In this document: piece by piece, positions 1-11,806 of the stretch | Layout of the letters: every line of letters begins with the position of its first letter | Position numbering within the stretch: position 1 is the stretch's first letter | From: Epiperipatus broadwayi | Lineage: Eukaryota; Onychophora; Udeonychophora; Euonychophora; Peripatidae | Assembly (NCBI GenBank): GCA_028023455.1 | Contig: JAQFVV010000030.1 | Span: forward strand, 5,786,501-5,850,500 | Length of the DNA stretch: 64,000 nt | Direction of reading: 5' to 3' | Notes under the pieces: model-generated | What the model was told of the DNA's origin: nothing | What the model saw: the letters and a program-made list of their open reading frames with translations, nothing else | Database searches by the model: none | Made by a program: the position numbers and the translations under genes

Positions 1-560
1 AATCTTACATCTACTCCTTAAAATAAATTTATAGAATGATATCTGCAAAAGCATTTTATATTCCTAACATTTAAAAAAATAGATTTCACTTAATAGTCTA
101 AGATTTGTCAGTGATCCAATAAGATAATTAAAAGGAAGGGTAGTAGTTGTTCAGAAAGTCATGTGATGTTTAAGTACTGGAGAAAACAGATTGAATTTTG
201 TTTTGAAAATATGTAAATATAGACATTCCCCCCCCTGCTACCCTAAAATATTCAGGCATCTTGGCAATTAAATAATCATAATTCTGTCTGTGCATATTTT
301 GAGACAGAACACAGTAAATATTGTGTTTATTATCCTGTGACTAAATCTAAAGGCTATAAATTGTAATGTACTATTAATGTAAATAGCTTAGTATAAAATA
401 AAACAACATAGTCATTAATATAGAATTTTTAAATTACATAAATCATGAATATTCAAACACACCATAAATTTAATGCAGAAGTGACAAAGAACTACAAACA
501 GAATATAATGATCTATTAAAAAGACAACTACATTTAATATATAGAAAATATATATACTGA
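1..560. other. AT-rich intergenic DNA, nothing recognised
   Basis: No reading frame, tRNA-like sequence or inverted repeat that I can support. It holds only AT-rich sequence with short homopolymer runs. Confidence 0.5.
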
Positions 561-824
561 TTATAATAACTTCTTCCATATACACTTCAATGCAAACAAA
601 TTTTCTTAAAAAACTTCTTTAATTTCCTTACAGTTTCGACTGTCCAGCAGTCTTCAGCAGAGCTTTGCAAATCATCTCTACTTTAATTAAAGGTTATTTT
701 AATTAAAGCAGAGGAGGTTTGAAAAGCTCTGATGAAGACTGCTGGACAGTTGAAACTGTAAGGAAAATAAAGTTTTAAAGAAAATTTGTTTGCATTGAAG
801 TGTATATGAAAGAAGTTATTATAA
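561..824. mobile_element. Fold-back (palindromic) repeat, family B copy 1
   Basis: Two arms of about 125 bp are inverted copies of each other. The outer ends are TTATAATAACTTC (from 561) and GAAGTTATTATAA (to 824), and the centre lies near 690. Each arm carries the stem GACTGCTGGACAGT-GAAACTGT, which recurs in the fold-backs at 34145 and 52660. No coding capacity. This is consistent with a non-autonomous fold-back or MITE-like element. The superfamily is not identified and a TSD cannot be read because the flanks are low-complexity TA. Confidence 0.75.
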
Positions 825-1636
825 GCAATATATATATATTTCATATGATGGAATTAAAATCCATTATGTTGCCTTCATAAAATACTTTAATATAAAAATA
901 TAAACAAATATTATAGACAACTACATTTGAATTAATAAATGATAAATTTATTTGCATCAAATCGATTTTCGTTCAAAATGAACCTTCTCAAGATGTTAGA
1001 ATAAATCAAAAAGTCACACGATTTATATTAACATAGCACACACTTATTGTTCAAATTAAATTTTAAAAATTATTAAAAATTTTGAATGTTTAACTGACGA
1101 CTTTCAACTCAACTTCATGGATTCTTGGTCCAAAATTCAGAAACTTAGCATCCTTTAACCTTAATAATAAAGGCTTCATAAAAATTATGACAAATCAAGG
1201 ACACAGTTTATAAAATTTACCATCAACAATCAGAAGACAACGATCACACCAAAAGTCTATAGAGTTAAAAGAAATATATATATGAAGATATGCAAAGAAA
1301 GTAAAAGAGAAGAGTATATACTTCTAATATATAGAAAACTGATTCCAAAATTAAACACATTTATATAAAAAATTGTATGCTACATGCAGGAAATTTGCCT
1401 TTAAACAACTAAATAGTGTCACTTTATCAATTAATAAATAATTTTACAAACAAACAAAAAAATCCACAGATTTTCTTAGCTAAGAAATAAAGCAGAAACA
1501 CAATACATTACAAAAAAAAAAGATGTTGATAAACAGCAAGTAAATTAAACCAATTACTACCCTTTATATTGTTTCAGTTCTGTTTTCAATATATAAAAAG
1601 TGATACTTTGCTGTGATGCAATTCACAATATGCCTG
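825..1636. other. AT-rich intergenic DNA
   Basis: No supported gene or repeat. Poly-A runs and short TATATA tracts only. Confidence 0.45.
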
Positions 1637-1651
1637 TTAAGTCTGTTGTGC

Positions 1652-2216
1652 CAATAAACATCACATGATCACCATTTCTTATGTTGCTCTTAACTGCTAT
1701 TAAAATAGGCAAAACTCTCTATACAGTAGTGCCACTCAGTGCAAGCCAGAGTAATCAATAAATTCCAGAAGGCTTGCACTGAGAGCAAGCATAAGAAATG
1801 GTGATCATGTGATGTTTATTGGCTTAAAACCAATCCTGCCTGATAGGATAGTGGTGGCTATGGTTATTAAAGAACCAAAGATACCAAAATGTATGAGTAC
1901 TGAACTAAGTTCAGACCTATATGACTATATAAGCTGATGAGCTTGGACTGAAAATATTATAGTGTTTTTAATTTGTCTCATAGTTTTGTAGTTAAGTAGA
2001 GATAAAAGGTGGCTACTGGAGGTTTGCATTAGATCCTAAAATCTAGGTGCAGTGCTCTCAGATCCAAGACTCATCACTGATGAAGGCCACAAGCCAGAAA
2101 CTAGTCTGGGGATATTGGATGAGTAGGCACTAGATGGGGATTTTATGCAAAAGCCCTTCTGGCATCCATTGATTACTCTGGCTTGCACTGAGTGGCAATA
2201 TGTATAGAGAGCCTAT
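1652..2216 (-). mobile_element. Family A fold-back repeat, long copy
   Basis: The outer inverted repeats are AGGCAAAACTCTCTATACAG (about 1711) and its complement near 2200. A second nested palindrome at 1650-1823 carries CATCACATGATCACCATTTC and its complement. The long internal part (1824-2170) is the reverse complement of the one at 45967-46385. Flanks TTAAGTCTGTTGTGC (1637-1651) and TTAAATCTGTTGTGC (2217-2231) form a 15-bp direct repeat with one mismatch, read as a TSD. It has no coding capacity and its class is not assigned. Confidence 0.8.
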
Positions 2217-2231
2217 TTAAATCTGTTGTGC

Positions 2232-2761
2232 AAAGAAGAAATCTATTTCCCTAATGTTATTAAAAAATATAGATGTAAAAATGTTTGAAAAAATAGTTTT
2301 TGATGAAATTTAATCACAAATAGAATTAAAAATATTGATAGTATATTAAAGCAACAATTCATGCCATATTGGACACAAAACAACTAAAATTAACAAACTG
2401 TTATGACATCAAAATAGACTTTAACTCTGTTTTTGATTACTAATTGACCTCATCTAAGGTGTATCATAAAACTAATATTAAATCTTATTATTATAAGCCA
2501 CAATAAATGACATTGTAAGTAGCTAATAACTTTAGATCGACACTCTTTCTCTTTCCAATATAAATTGATTAATTATTCAGAAAAATAAAGAAAATATTTT
2601 CAATCATCTAAAATATATAAGCAATCACAATTGCAAATGTAGATGTGATAATAAACCTTGAGATCCCACAAAATTAGATAATATTAAGATTATATTTATT
2701 AAATTTTAAAAAATAATATCTCTTTTCATCCGTTTAATGACATTTAGTAATTTAATACTTC
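2232..2761. other. AT-rich intergenic DNA
   Basis: No supported gene, repeat or RNA. Confidence 0.45.
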
Positions 2762-2777
2762 AAAATTTCAGATCATT

Positions 2778-2890
2778 GTCTTGCAGTGGTGGTCGAGAGG
2801 TCAGCGCGACTGCCTTGCATTGCAGGCAGTTGCCCGGGTTGCGGGTTCGCATCCCGGCCGGTGGTATGACACTTAAAAAAAATAAAAAAA
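2778..2890 (+). mobile_element. tRNA-derived SINE
   Basis: A GC-rich island in AT-rich DNA. A box A-like segment (GGTCGAGAGGTCAGCG) is followed by the hairpin CTGCCT-TGCATTGC-AGGCAG, a box B-like GCGGGTTCGCATCCCGG, then GGTATGACAC and an A-rich tail. It is flanked by a 16-bp direct repeat, AAAATTTCAGATCATT (2762-2777) and AAAATTTCAGATTATT (2891-2906), with one mismatch. An internal pol III promoter, an A tail and a TSD are the hallmarks of a LINE-mobilised SINE. The fusion point with any longer body is not visible, so this is a very short SINE. Confidence 0.85.
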
Positions 2891-3265
2891 AAAATTTCAG
2901 ATTATTTCAACATTTTTTTACACATAACTCATTAAATACTTCCAAAATAAAAACCGATAGCTTTTTAAATAATACAATAATAATAAAAAGAAAACAAAAC
3001 GGAATAAAATTATTTAATCTATTCAGGTCATTAAAAACAAATCTCTAATGGTAGCATTACGAGATTATTATGTTTCATGGATCAACTTTTCTAATGCAAT
3101 AAATAATTAAACCAATAGCTATGAAAAAGCACATATGACAGTAATCTTTGATTTACTATATTTACTTGTATTATGAAGGTCAAAATATAATAAACATACA
3201 ATTTTATGTAATTTATATAAACACGAAAACATTTCTGTGAGATAATTAATATATTTTATAGTATT

Positions 3266-3368
3266 CCATATGTCATAGCATCGTCCGGGAGGCGAACCCA
3301 CAACCGTCTGCAACCAACTACTTGCTTGCAAGGCGGCTGCGATGACCTCTCGGCTAACAACGCTTGAC
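3266..3368 (-). mobile_element. tRNA-derived SINE, TAGCCGAGAGGT head
   Basis: On the minus strand it reads GCGTTGTTAGCCGAGAGGTC, a long variable-arm-like AAGTAGTTGGTTGCAGACGG, box B-like GTGGGTTCGCCTCCCGG, then GCTATGACATATGG. The layout resembles a class II tRNA (Leu or Ser type). A perfect 17-bp direct repeat ATATATTTTATAGTATT flanks it (3249-3265 and 3369-3385). The usual A tail is missing in this copy. It is close kin to the SINEs at 13953, 19874 and 53697. Confidence 0.85.
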
Positions 3369-3385
3369 ATATATTTTATAGTATT

Positions 3386-3921
3386 GATACTTAATATTGA
3401 ATTTTTATTAATTTCATTAAAATCTACAAGAATGTACACCTTAGAATAAGTACTATTCTATGAGATTTTTTCTTCTATGATATTCTATGAGATTTGATAA
3501 AGTAGTTAAACTGAATATATTAATAAATGTGGTACATCTTGCCATTTAAAAAATAATCTTTATATAAAAAGTTACAATTTCGACAAAGCATAAACAGGCA
3601 TCTATCACAAATGTTTATAATCAACATTATAACCTAAAACTAAATGTGAATTATCCAAAATGAAAACTAATCTGTCACACTTATTCAAAAGCTATACAAA
3701 GAACTTAGACAACCGTATAAACAAAATTTTAATATCCCTAATATTAACTCGAAATTTATATTCTATTAAAACTCACAATATTTTTAATTTATATTTACTC
3801 ATATGATGATTCACTTTTATAAACAATGTGGTTTATAAGATGTAAATTAAAAAGTAAAATGTATTACACCGTTGCTTTAAAGGATTGACTCATGACTTAC
3901 AATATTTGTCAAAGTAATATT
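3386..3921. other. AT-rich intergenic DNA
   Basis: No supported feature. Confidence 0.45.
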
Positions 3922-4010
3922 TACTGAGGCTATAACCTCGATAATATGCGTATAAAATGCGATAGTAGGGACCTCTACAGATGTTTTAACCACAAGCTTA
4001 CGCTATATGA
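3922..4010 (+). repeat. Family C repeat, partial
   Basis: Contains GAGGCTATAACCTCGATAAT, the core ATAGTAGGGACCTCTACAGA and CACAAGCTTACGCTATATG. The core recurs at 15062, 52118 and 59085. Only one side of the full palindrome seen at 52118-52275 is clear here. Non-coding. Confidence 0.6.
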
Positions 4011-5170
4011 AAAAAAAATTGGACTATTAGAACATTTGATCAGATAAAAATATACAGTTGGACAGAATATTACAATTTAAAGAAATTTATGGAATTAATT
4101 ATAAAAAAATAAATATCCAAATGCAACTCAAAAAAGTCTAATATCCACGTCTCCATATTATATTGTATAACTTATCTATTACTGTCATGTAATGTAAATA
4201 GTTAATTAAATTTTACTTTGAAACAAAATCAAGTATACTATGGGGAAATCAATTCATATATTAAATCCTAGAATCACGTGTTGAATATTGTTTATTTCTA
4301 AAGCCATAGCTTGCATAAAATCGCTAACTACATCAGAAGTGTCGTTACAAATAAATTGTAAATCTGATAGAAGAAATACTTACTGAGATTTATTTCTCCA
4401 GAAGTGAAAAACACTAGAGAAAGAAAGATGATTAGAATTTTCATAATGAATTAAAAACAGCTACACAAAAAATGTTAGGTTTTTCTTTCAAAAGAATAAA
4501 GTTTGTATTTTATAAATATTTATCTATGGGAAAAAAACAGCTGCAAGGATAGTAATTAAGATATATATTTTTAAAGATTACATGAAGCTGCATAAGCATC
4601 ATTGCGAAAGATGATTGATAATTCTCAAGATGATAGATTATTATTGTATGACTATTAGGAAACGGTCTTAAATAACTATGATAAAGTTATTAAACATACT
4701 TTTATAATCACATAAAACCTTTTCGTTGAAACCAAAAAATGTAATAACGTTTTATAATTGTTTTATCATATTCTCTTAGCTAAAATATTGTAAAAATTCT
4801 TTTGTTGATGATGAAATAATCTTCGAGTTTAAATAAATACATTAAAAAAAAAAAGAGAGAAATTTTTATAACTGATTTTATTGATTTATATAAAACTTCG
4901 AAGTTTGAATTCCAATTAGTTTATCATTTTTAAAGATGAAAAAATCTATTCATTTATTACCATGCTGTGAAATAAAGAATGTATCTCTAGGATGATTTAA
5001 GAATTATTGACGTACTAACTGGCAATGATATCGTAGAATAAATAATAAGGCCTAATACCATTCACATTACATATATTTATAAGTTTGTTTCACTATTGCA
5101 TGTATGTGCAAATACAAGATTATGACAAAAAGAAAACAGACAGTTGTCACATTAGTATTATATCTATATG
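4011..5170. other. AT-rich intergenic DNA
   Basis: No supported gene or repeat structure over about 1.2 kb. Confidence 0.4.
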
Positions 5171-5280
5171 TTATATATAGAGCTCGCAAATAAGCTCTTA
5201 ACAAACATTGCAGAATATCCCCAACCCCAGACCTCTTTCTGCTACTGGTTTATTCAGTTATTTGCAAGCTCTATATTTAA
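5171..5280. mobile_element. Short palindromic MITE-like repeat
   Basis: The arms TATATAGAGCTCGCAAATAA (from about 5174) and TTATTTGCAAGCTCTATATT (5258-5277) are near-perfect inverted repeats around a GC-richer centre, CCCCAACCCCAGACCTCTTT. That centre resembles the CCCCATCCCCAGACCGGTTT segment at 57.66 kb. Non-coding. Confidence 0.65.
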
Positions 5281-5870
5281 CATTTGTAATACAAGCTTGT
5301 TAAATTAGGTCATGTGACATCTGACTTGATTTTTTTGTAATTGTATATATCCGATATCATATTCCTAAAAATGAAAATATACATTTCAGTGTAAATTACT
5401 TTTTTTTCCTTTTGCATACAGATGCATCTTTGAGATATTCAACAGAGGGCATCTGTCAAAAATAATGGCATACACATATGAGTAAAAAATGGCTGACCTG
5501 TCTAATGTTAAAAAAAATCAAACTGCTACAAATTCAATGCTGCTAAACTATTCAATACTTTTAGATCAATAAACTCATGATAAATGGAAATACAATGTAT
5601 GATAGAAACAATTTTGGTTATAAATTATGAAATATTGTAGCTATAACACATAAGACTATAGAAATCACATACATCTGATCACTCCAGAGCTGATTGTTCA
5701 ATACGTATGTAAACAAACTTATGCGTTTTATAATTAGATAGTTTATAAGTAAACTATCCTTAAACACATTGTTTTTTAGTGCAGATAATGCAGTGTAAAA
5801 ACAGTAGAAATACAATTCTAAGAATGGTATAGCTTCGAAACTGATAGAAATGCTAACATTGAAACATAAC
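5281..5870. other. AT-rich intergenic DNA
   Basis: No supported feature. A 65-codon minus-strand frame at 5618-5815 has a low-complexity AT-rich product and is not credible. Confidence 0.45.
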
Positions 5871-6480
5871 GAGCGGACTTGTTAAAGGTGAAATATTACA
5901 GAAAAAACATAGATAACATAATAAGAACCTTCAAACACCAACTCGATCTAGCAAACACACAGAGCCAACCTTGAATTCTTCTCCCATATATAAAAAAAAA
6001 CACAAGAATTTATACACAATTTTTCACGATAATTTCAGCTTATGTTATTGTACTCCTCCCAATTTTAATAGAATACTTAACAATACTAAAGATCAGATAT
6101 CTCCAATACACACACAGCAAGAAGTATATAATATAGCATGTCCTTACAACCAGTGCTGCATATCATATTATAGAGAGACGAAGGCAACTTTACACACAAG
6201 GCTCTCACAGCACACATATATTTATAATAAAGTGCAAATAGACCCCTCACACACCTCCATCTTCACACAACATAGCATCTCCAGAGATCACCCCTGTATT
6301 CCAGACAACCCTAGAGTCATATGCAGAGAGTGCCATGACTTAAAAGAGAAAGTTCAAAGAAGCATACTTCATTAACTTGGACTGTAATTTGATGAACAAA
6401 AGAGATGTGTTATGCAATATCCAAAAAATGGCAAACATAATTTGCATACACTTTCCATTTTCATAACAACGGTCTTACTT
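5871..6480 (+). pseudogene. Penelope-like element remnant: end of reverse transcriptase and GIY-YIG endonuclease
   Basis: An open frame at 5971-6375 (134 codons) reads like the C-terminus of a Penelope-like retroelement. The stretch PPNFNRILNNTKDQISPIHT precedes EVYNIACPYNQCCISYYRET, which corresponds to the GIY (VYNI.C), the spacer cysteines and the YIGET block. LHTRLSQH then supplies the GIY-YIG arginine and histidine block. The YIG motif is damaged (SYYRET where YIGET is expected). The region from 5871 upstream reads like continuing element sequence but is frame-broken. The catalytic reverse transcriptase core is absent, so this is a 5'-truncated dead copy. The family call rests on motif order. 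A host GIY-YIG gene is less likely given the decay. Confidence 0.65.
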
Positions 6481-7361
6481 CACAATTCATTTACCACACA
6501 GCTTTGATAATGAAGGTATTCCTTCAAGCAAATAAACTCAATATCCATTTTATTTATTTATCGTATTTCATTTATTTGTTTACTATACACTCATAATTTT
6601 ATTTGTGTGAAATATATATCGCATATACATTACTCATTACAGGTTAACATTTAATGCTTCAAAAAAAAAATAATGACAGAACAGATTGCTTTATCCCAAC
6701 TATAAATAATACAAGATGTTGAAATTGTTATCATTTGATCAAACATGTCATAGCATTATATTAGTCCAATAATTGCAGAAAATTTGAATATTTAAAAAAA
6801 ATTATTATATTGTGCTGATTTTGTTATAATCCTTTTATAAGTACTTGAAATACATGCTATATTTTCTGATCAAATCCACTTTGATGACAATCAGTCTTAA
6901 AATTAGACTATCGGCAATGACCAGAATTTCAAGGCACCATTTTCTCTTACAGAAGAGCTATGAATGACAATCCAATAAGAGCTGACTTCAATTCTTTAAT
7001 GCCTTTAATTAACCATCAACACTCCAGCTGTAGTTCAATTCAGAAAATGGATTCCTGTTCAAATGATGAAATGGCAAGATAAATATAAAAAGTAATTTGT
7101 GGATTGATAAGATAATTTGTAAAACCAGACAAATAACAGAAATAATATGAGTTGTGTATTTTTATTATCTTAAAAGTAAACTTTGCAATAAAAAAATCAA
7201 TATATATAAAACAGACACAGTCATTTTCCATATTATCCATAAAATAATCGAAATAAATAGCTATAAATATTCATTTGATAATAGATGTAATATTAATGAG
7301 TGGTTGTTTCTAATGCTTAAATATAATAGAACATCAAGATTTATAAACAAAACAATAAAAA
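6481..7361. other. AT-rich intergenic DNA
   Basis: No supported gene. Two overlapping frames of 66-71 codons on opposite strands at 7040-7369 look like chance. Confidence 0.45.
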
Positions 7362-7373
7362 TGTATTAAATTA

Positions 7374-7851
7374 CATATTGAAACATAATGCATTAAAGGT
7401 CTGCCCATCCCTCGCATATATATGTAAATGGGTTATTCTCTGGTACATGAGGGGTCAGAATAACTAATGGTCAACATGGGTAGGATGACAACCTTGGTAC
7501 TAACATGGGCTTTGAATGATCCATCATCAGATTTTCAATAAAATGGATGGTTGAAGAGTTGTGGGTTGTAGTAGTTTGAAGCCTGTCCATTAAAGTATGA
7601 AGATTGACTATCTTAAAATAAAGCTGAGCACTAATTATATATATGTGTGGAGATAGTAATCTGGACCAATTGATGATTTCTGGTTTAGCATGAAATATAT
7701 ATTGGTGATTATTTATTTTTTCAACATGTGTGTGATCAGGTGGGTCGGCAATATGAGATGGCATGGAGAGTTGAGAGTCGTGTGAAAGTCTAAGTTCGAA
7801 TCCCTTATAAATTACATTACATATGTGCAGGTGTGTGTAAGGACTGTACAG
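7374..7851 (-). mobile_element. Family E repeat joined to a SINE-like segment
   Basis: On the minus strand this matches 21657-22106 over most of its length, including a shared open frame ending ...TLMDRLQ...STIHFIENLMM...(P)C. The right part (about 7735-7851) read on the plus strand holds a tRNA-like box B, AAGTTCGAATCCC, and the end GTACAGTGTATTAA, which also ends the element at 40479-40593. A 12-bp flank repeat TGTATTAAATTA (7362-7373 and 7852-7863) may be a TSD, but GTGTATTAA also looks like the element's own end, so the boundary is uncertain. Confidence 0.65.
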
Positions 7852-7863
7852 TGTATTAAATTA

Positions 7864-9431
7864 AATAAAGATAAGAATAAATTTTGAGTATAGTAATACC
7901 CTTCAATTAATACTCTAGCATGTAATACTTAATCGTATAAATATATATTATAAACACATCTGCATTTTACTTAAACACCAATAACTTGGTGGTAATAATG
8001 TAAGTTTATGTGAACATATAGAACTTAATAATGACTTTGCATGTTTCCCTTTGTTGACTATATGCATATAGTATTTTACTAAGAAAGCTTTAAATCATCC
8101 TTCATAAAAATGATCTCCAAATCACTATTTTAATATATTCTGAAAACTGCAATTCCAACTGCCATAAGTTGCAAAAGAATAAAGGAGTCAAGGATGTAAT
8201 AGCATTAAAAAGAACAAAGGAAAGGAAAAAAAGTTAATATGTTTATGAAGATAGCATTTCTTGAAATAAATGTAAGAAAATATATATATATATCTTTACC
8301 ATAGGCAGATCTGTTAATATATTTCTTGTAACAAAAGCATTAACACCATATATGCATTTCACTTTATAATTCCAAACAATAAGAAATATTAGCTTCTCGA
8401 TGATGTGTCAGCATAGAAGTAGAATATAGTTTAAACTAGCACAAATTGTTCATTACACTTTTTCTTCCAGAGATGCATTAAAATGAGTATTTAGACAATT
8501 ACCAAGGGAATTTTTTAGAAGTTAAAAATGATAACAAACCAGATTTAATGTTTAACATGTTGATATTAATCGCATATAGCTATATTAAAAGTTATCCTTT
8601 TTCCCATTTAAATTCCCACAGCCAACTTTTTTTTTCCTCCTAGTGTCCTATGTCCAGGCAATACAAATTAAACCAATGTGCTCTCAATATTATTACTTAT
8701 CATATGATATTACAATTTATTATTATTTTCCATAGAAATATATTTCATTGGTGTTTTCTTGAAGGTTGATGATGGTGTTCTAGTTGTATTTTTATATTGG
8801 ACTATTTCCATCATCTAATGAGTATCGAATGTCTTTTGAAAATTTTAACTTTATTTAAATATTCCAAATACATTCAACTGCTAGTAATAGCACATCAAAC
8901 AGGCTATAGTATATGCACAATGTTTCTAGAGGTATTATTTAATGATTTAAAAAATGTGACTGTGTTGGTATATTGCATTATTATTATTTAAAAACATTAT
9001 CACTCTATTTATAACAATTGATTTTATTAAACAATAATTTAATAGAAAGTCAATGTTTTTATAATTATACAAAATATTATTTTGTATTGAAATCAGTTTT
9101 GTTGTATTTAAAATATTAATCTGTAAAGAACTGATATCATTATTTGTATTAAAACATTCTTAATTATATAGCAGGGGTAGGCAAAGGGTACATTTTATTG
9201 CATCCAAATTGCATTTAAATACAAATCAATCTTAATATATTTACCAATGCTGGGTTCAAATTCAGTTTGGCCCAAATAATAATAATAATGATTAAAATTA
9301 TGTAAATATATCATGGATGTTTTAGTAATCTAATAAAATATTTCATAATATAAATATTAGCCTTCTATACTTTCTTAGTAATATATTTTAAATACATGTA
9401 TACATAATATGTTTGTGTGAATTTTCTATGA
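7864..9431. other. AT-rich intergenic DNA
   Basis: No supported gene. There is an isolated AGCAGGGGTAGGCAAAGGG near 9171 that resembles a hAT end but has no partner. Confidence 0.4.
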
Positions 9432-9675
9432 TATTGATGTGACGTGATGTATTATGGCTTCTCCTTAAACGAAGTCAAGAATATCTCAGCAATTATGCCC
9501 AGATAAACCTGTTAGCCACTTTATTTTACATTCCCCACTCTAAATTTACCCATAATCTGCTGTATCCCATTTCCACAACATAATCTTTGTCAACTCTATA
9601 ATCTTTATATCTAAACCCCCCTTATCTTTTACCAAACCCAGCATAAAATCCAATAATTCACTTTCTGTATAAATT
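9432..9675 (-). mobile_element. CR1-like LINE, 3' end fragment
   Basis: On the minus strand this matches the 3' ends at 24235, 40250 and 59441. Shared words include CTGGGTTTGGTAAAAGATAA, TTGTGGAAATGGGATACAGC, GTGGCTAACAGGTTTATCTG and TTCGTTTAAGGAGAAGCC. It is a short, 5'-truncated insertion with no coding capacity. Confidence 0.8.
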
Positions 9676-11162
9676 CCACTGGGCGCCTAGACCAATCTGA
9701 ATAATTTATAGTGAATTACATCTCATCCTCCTCCATTTATCCTCAACTATGAGGCAAATTAAGTCAGTCTATTGTAATAAGTCTTAAATGAATCTTTTAA
9801 TCTTAACTAATAAAAAATACGAAGTCATATTTAAATAAAATTAAACATTGCATTTTATTACGCACACAAAAATAAAATACATATGAAAACTAATGCTCTC
9901 AGATTTTCTTTTTATAAGTTTTATCAAAAAAAAAACTAACTGCAAGGTAAATTAATTAAGAACCTTATTTATCGTAAAGAATCTTAAAAAACAAAACAAA
10001 ACAAAAAAACATAGAAAAACAAATATGTGGGTGAATGTCAAAAATATTACATAATATGTAACGTGGAGATGTTGTGAGTTAATGTTAAAAATCTGACTAT
10101 CCTGATAAGTATTAAATTTATGCCTAAAAGTAACCAAAAGTATAATTCTATTTTTACTAATAGAATAAAAATCAATAAGCATACTTGATAAGTTCTGATT
10201 CGACTAACTAACCATATAATAATAAATAAATACGTATAAATAAACAAGCTAATACATCTTCAGATATTTGAGGATACCGCAGCATTTTCTAGCTTTGTCC
10301 CATTCCCATATTTTTTTATGGCATGAAATTCTAAAAAAAATTATATCTAATACTAACTACTACTATTCAACAATATTTATCCATAGAGAGAGCTCTTTGC
10401 TCAGTCCTCTCACTGAATTCCCTTTTATTGGGTCCGCTTAAAAATAAATTCACGTATTTACTTAGTTTTTCAATAAATAAATAAAATCCACAAGAACTTA
10501 AAGGAATTGTGTTCTCTCAAAAAATACTATTTATAAATTTTAACCAATATAACAATAATAATACTAGCCAGAAGTAGATATTCCAATTTAAAAAAATAAT
10601 CAGATTTTCCAAATGTTACTTTCACATAAAAATATCATATTATCACAGACAAATATTCTAAAATTTTTAGTGTATGCGGATTTTAAAATTTTGTAATTAA
10701 AACAAAAACTATTACCTTTTACTATATTTTTGACAACTTTACTTTTTAACATCAGAGCTAAAGAAAAATCTTTTTTTGTGTGAAAACCAAAAAAGTTATT
10801 AAAAAATACAAATAATTTTTTTTAAAAAAAATTAAAATAAATAAACCGTCTTTTCTTCTTGTCGATTAATTTCCAGTAATGATAGCGAAAGCAATGTAGT
10901 GTATAGTATATTATTGTCTAGTCAATACACATATGATTGGCGTAGGTCAAAATTCCATTTTGAAGATTGTTAAATTCTATCTTGACAATATTTCTTAATA
11001 AAATAGATAAAATAATCATTCGTTTTTCAACAATTCATATGTTATTAATTTTTTAAATAGAACTCTATACATTAATGAAGTTAATTAAAACAAAATTATG
11101 ATAAAATCAAATAATAATTGGAGATTAAAAGTTTTTTATTATTTTCATTTGTCGCGTTCTAA
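9676..11162. other. AT-rich intergenic DNA
   Basis: No supported gene or repeat. Homopolymer and simple-sequence runs only. Confidence 0.4.
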
Positions 11163-11348
11163 TTAAAAATTAGTTGAAGTCCGGTTAAGCTGTTGAAAAT
11201 TAATGTTGTTAATGACTCCTATGAAGTGTGAGAATCTTAGATAATAATTTTGCCCAGGTGTTATTGGTGATGTAATTGGTTTCTGAGGTCCATCAGAACC
11301 TGAGGCAAAAAAGAGATTTTTCACTCCTCCACTTTTTTTTGTTGTCGA
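11163..11348 (-). CDS. Unrecognised open frame, possible exon or decayed coding fragment
   Basis: The minus strand is open for 61 codons ending in TAA at 11163-11165, with no ATG. The product is not the low-complexity Asn/Lys/Ile/Phe type given by other chance frames here. It holds GGVKNLFFASGSDG followed by PQKPITSPITPGQNYYLRFS, so it is proline, serine and threonine rich in the middle, and local GC is raised. A stop lies just upstream (11349-11351). An AG sits before the GGAGGAGTG segment but is preceded by purines, so it is a poor splice acceptor. I do not recognise the family. It could be a terminal exon, a pseudogene piece or chance. Confidence 0.25.
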   Translation of the reverse strand, partial: STTKKSGGVKNLFFASGSDGPQKPITSPITPGQNYYLRFSHFIGVINNINFQQLNRTSTNF

Positions 11349-11637
11349 TTATCAGATATCAATTAAAGCGAGAATAATGTAAGAATCCATTTTTAATAAC
11401 TTCAAATAAATTTACAATCACTATTTCCAAGCAATCGACACAAACAAAAAACTATGATTATCTTCCAATGAATAAAATCTCGCGTATTTTTAATGGCATA
11501 GAATGCTCTTTTGAAGTAATTTTCCAGGCACAATTCAATGACATTTTAAAAAATAGTTCCAAATAATAATTATTTAAAAATTGAACTGTCTGTGCCTATA
11601 TATATATATTATAATGTAAATAAAGTTTAATTAAAAC

Positions 11638-11692
11638 CTTGTATCCTGCAGTGGATTGATAATGGTTGATAATGATGATGATGATGATGATT
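11638..11692 (+). mobile_element. RTE-type LINE, extreme 3' end with (GAT)n tail
   Basis: ATCCTGCAGTGGATTGATAA, then TGGTTGATAATGATGATGAT, is the same terminus as the RTE copies ending at 51345, 56885, 42234 and 55105. The trinucleotide tail is typical of RTE elements. Only about 55 bp are present. Confidence 0.75.
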
Positions 11693-11806
11693 TTACATAC
11701 AGGCAGTACATTTAAATTATATATATATATATAAACAGTACAAATGTACTCTAGATAATTAGCATAAAGATGAAAATCCTGATTTAATATAGAGTAAAGT
11801 CAATAT

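Noticed and set aside
9171-9189. AGCAGGGGTAGGCAAAGGG as the end of a second hAT element
   Set aside because: No matching inverted end (CTTTGCCTACCCCTG-like) or 8-bp duplication was found downstream within the plausible range.
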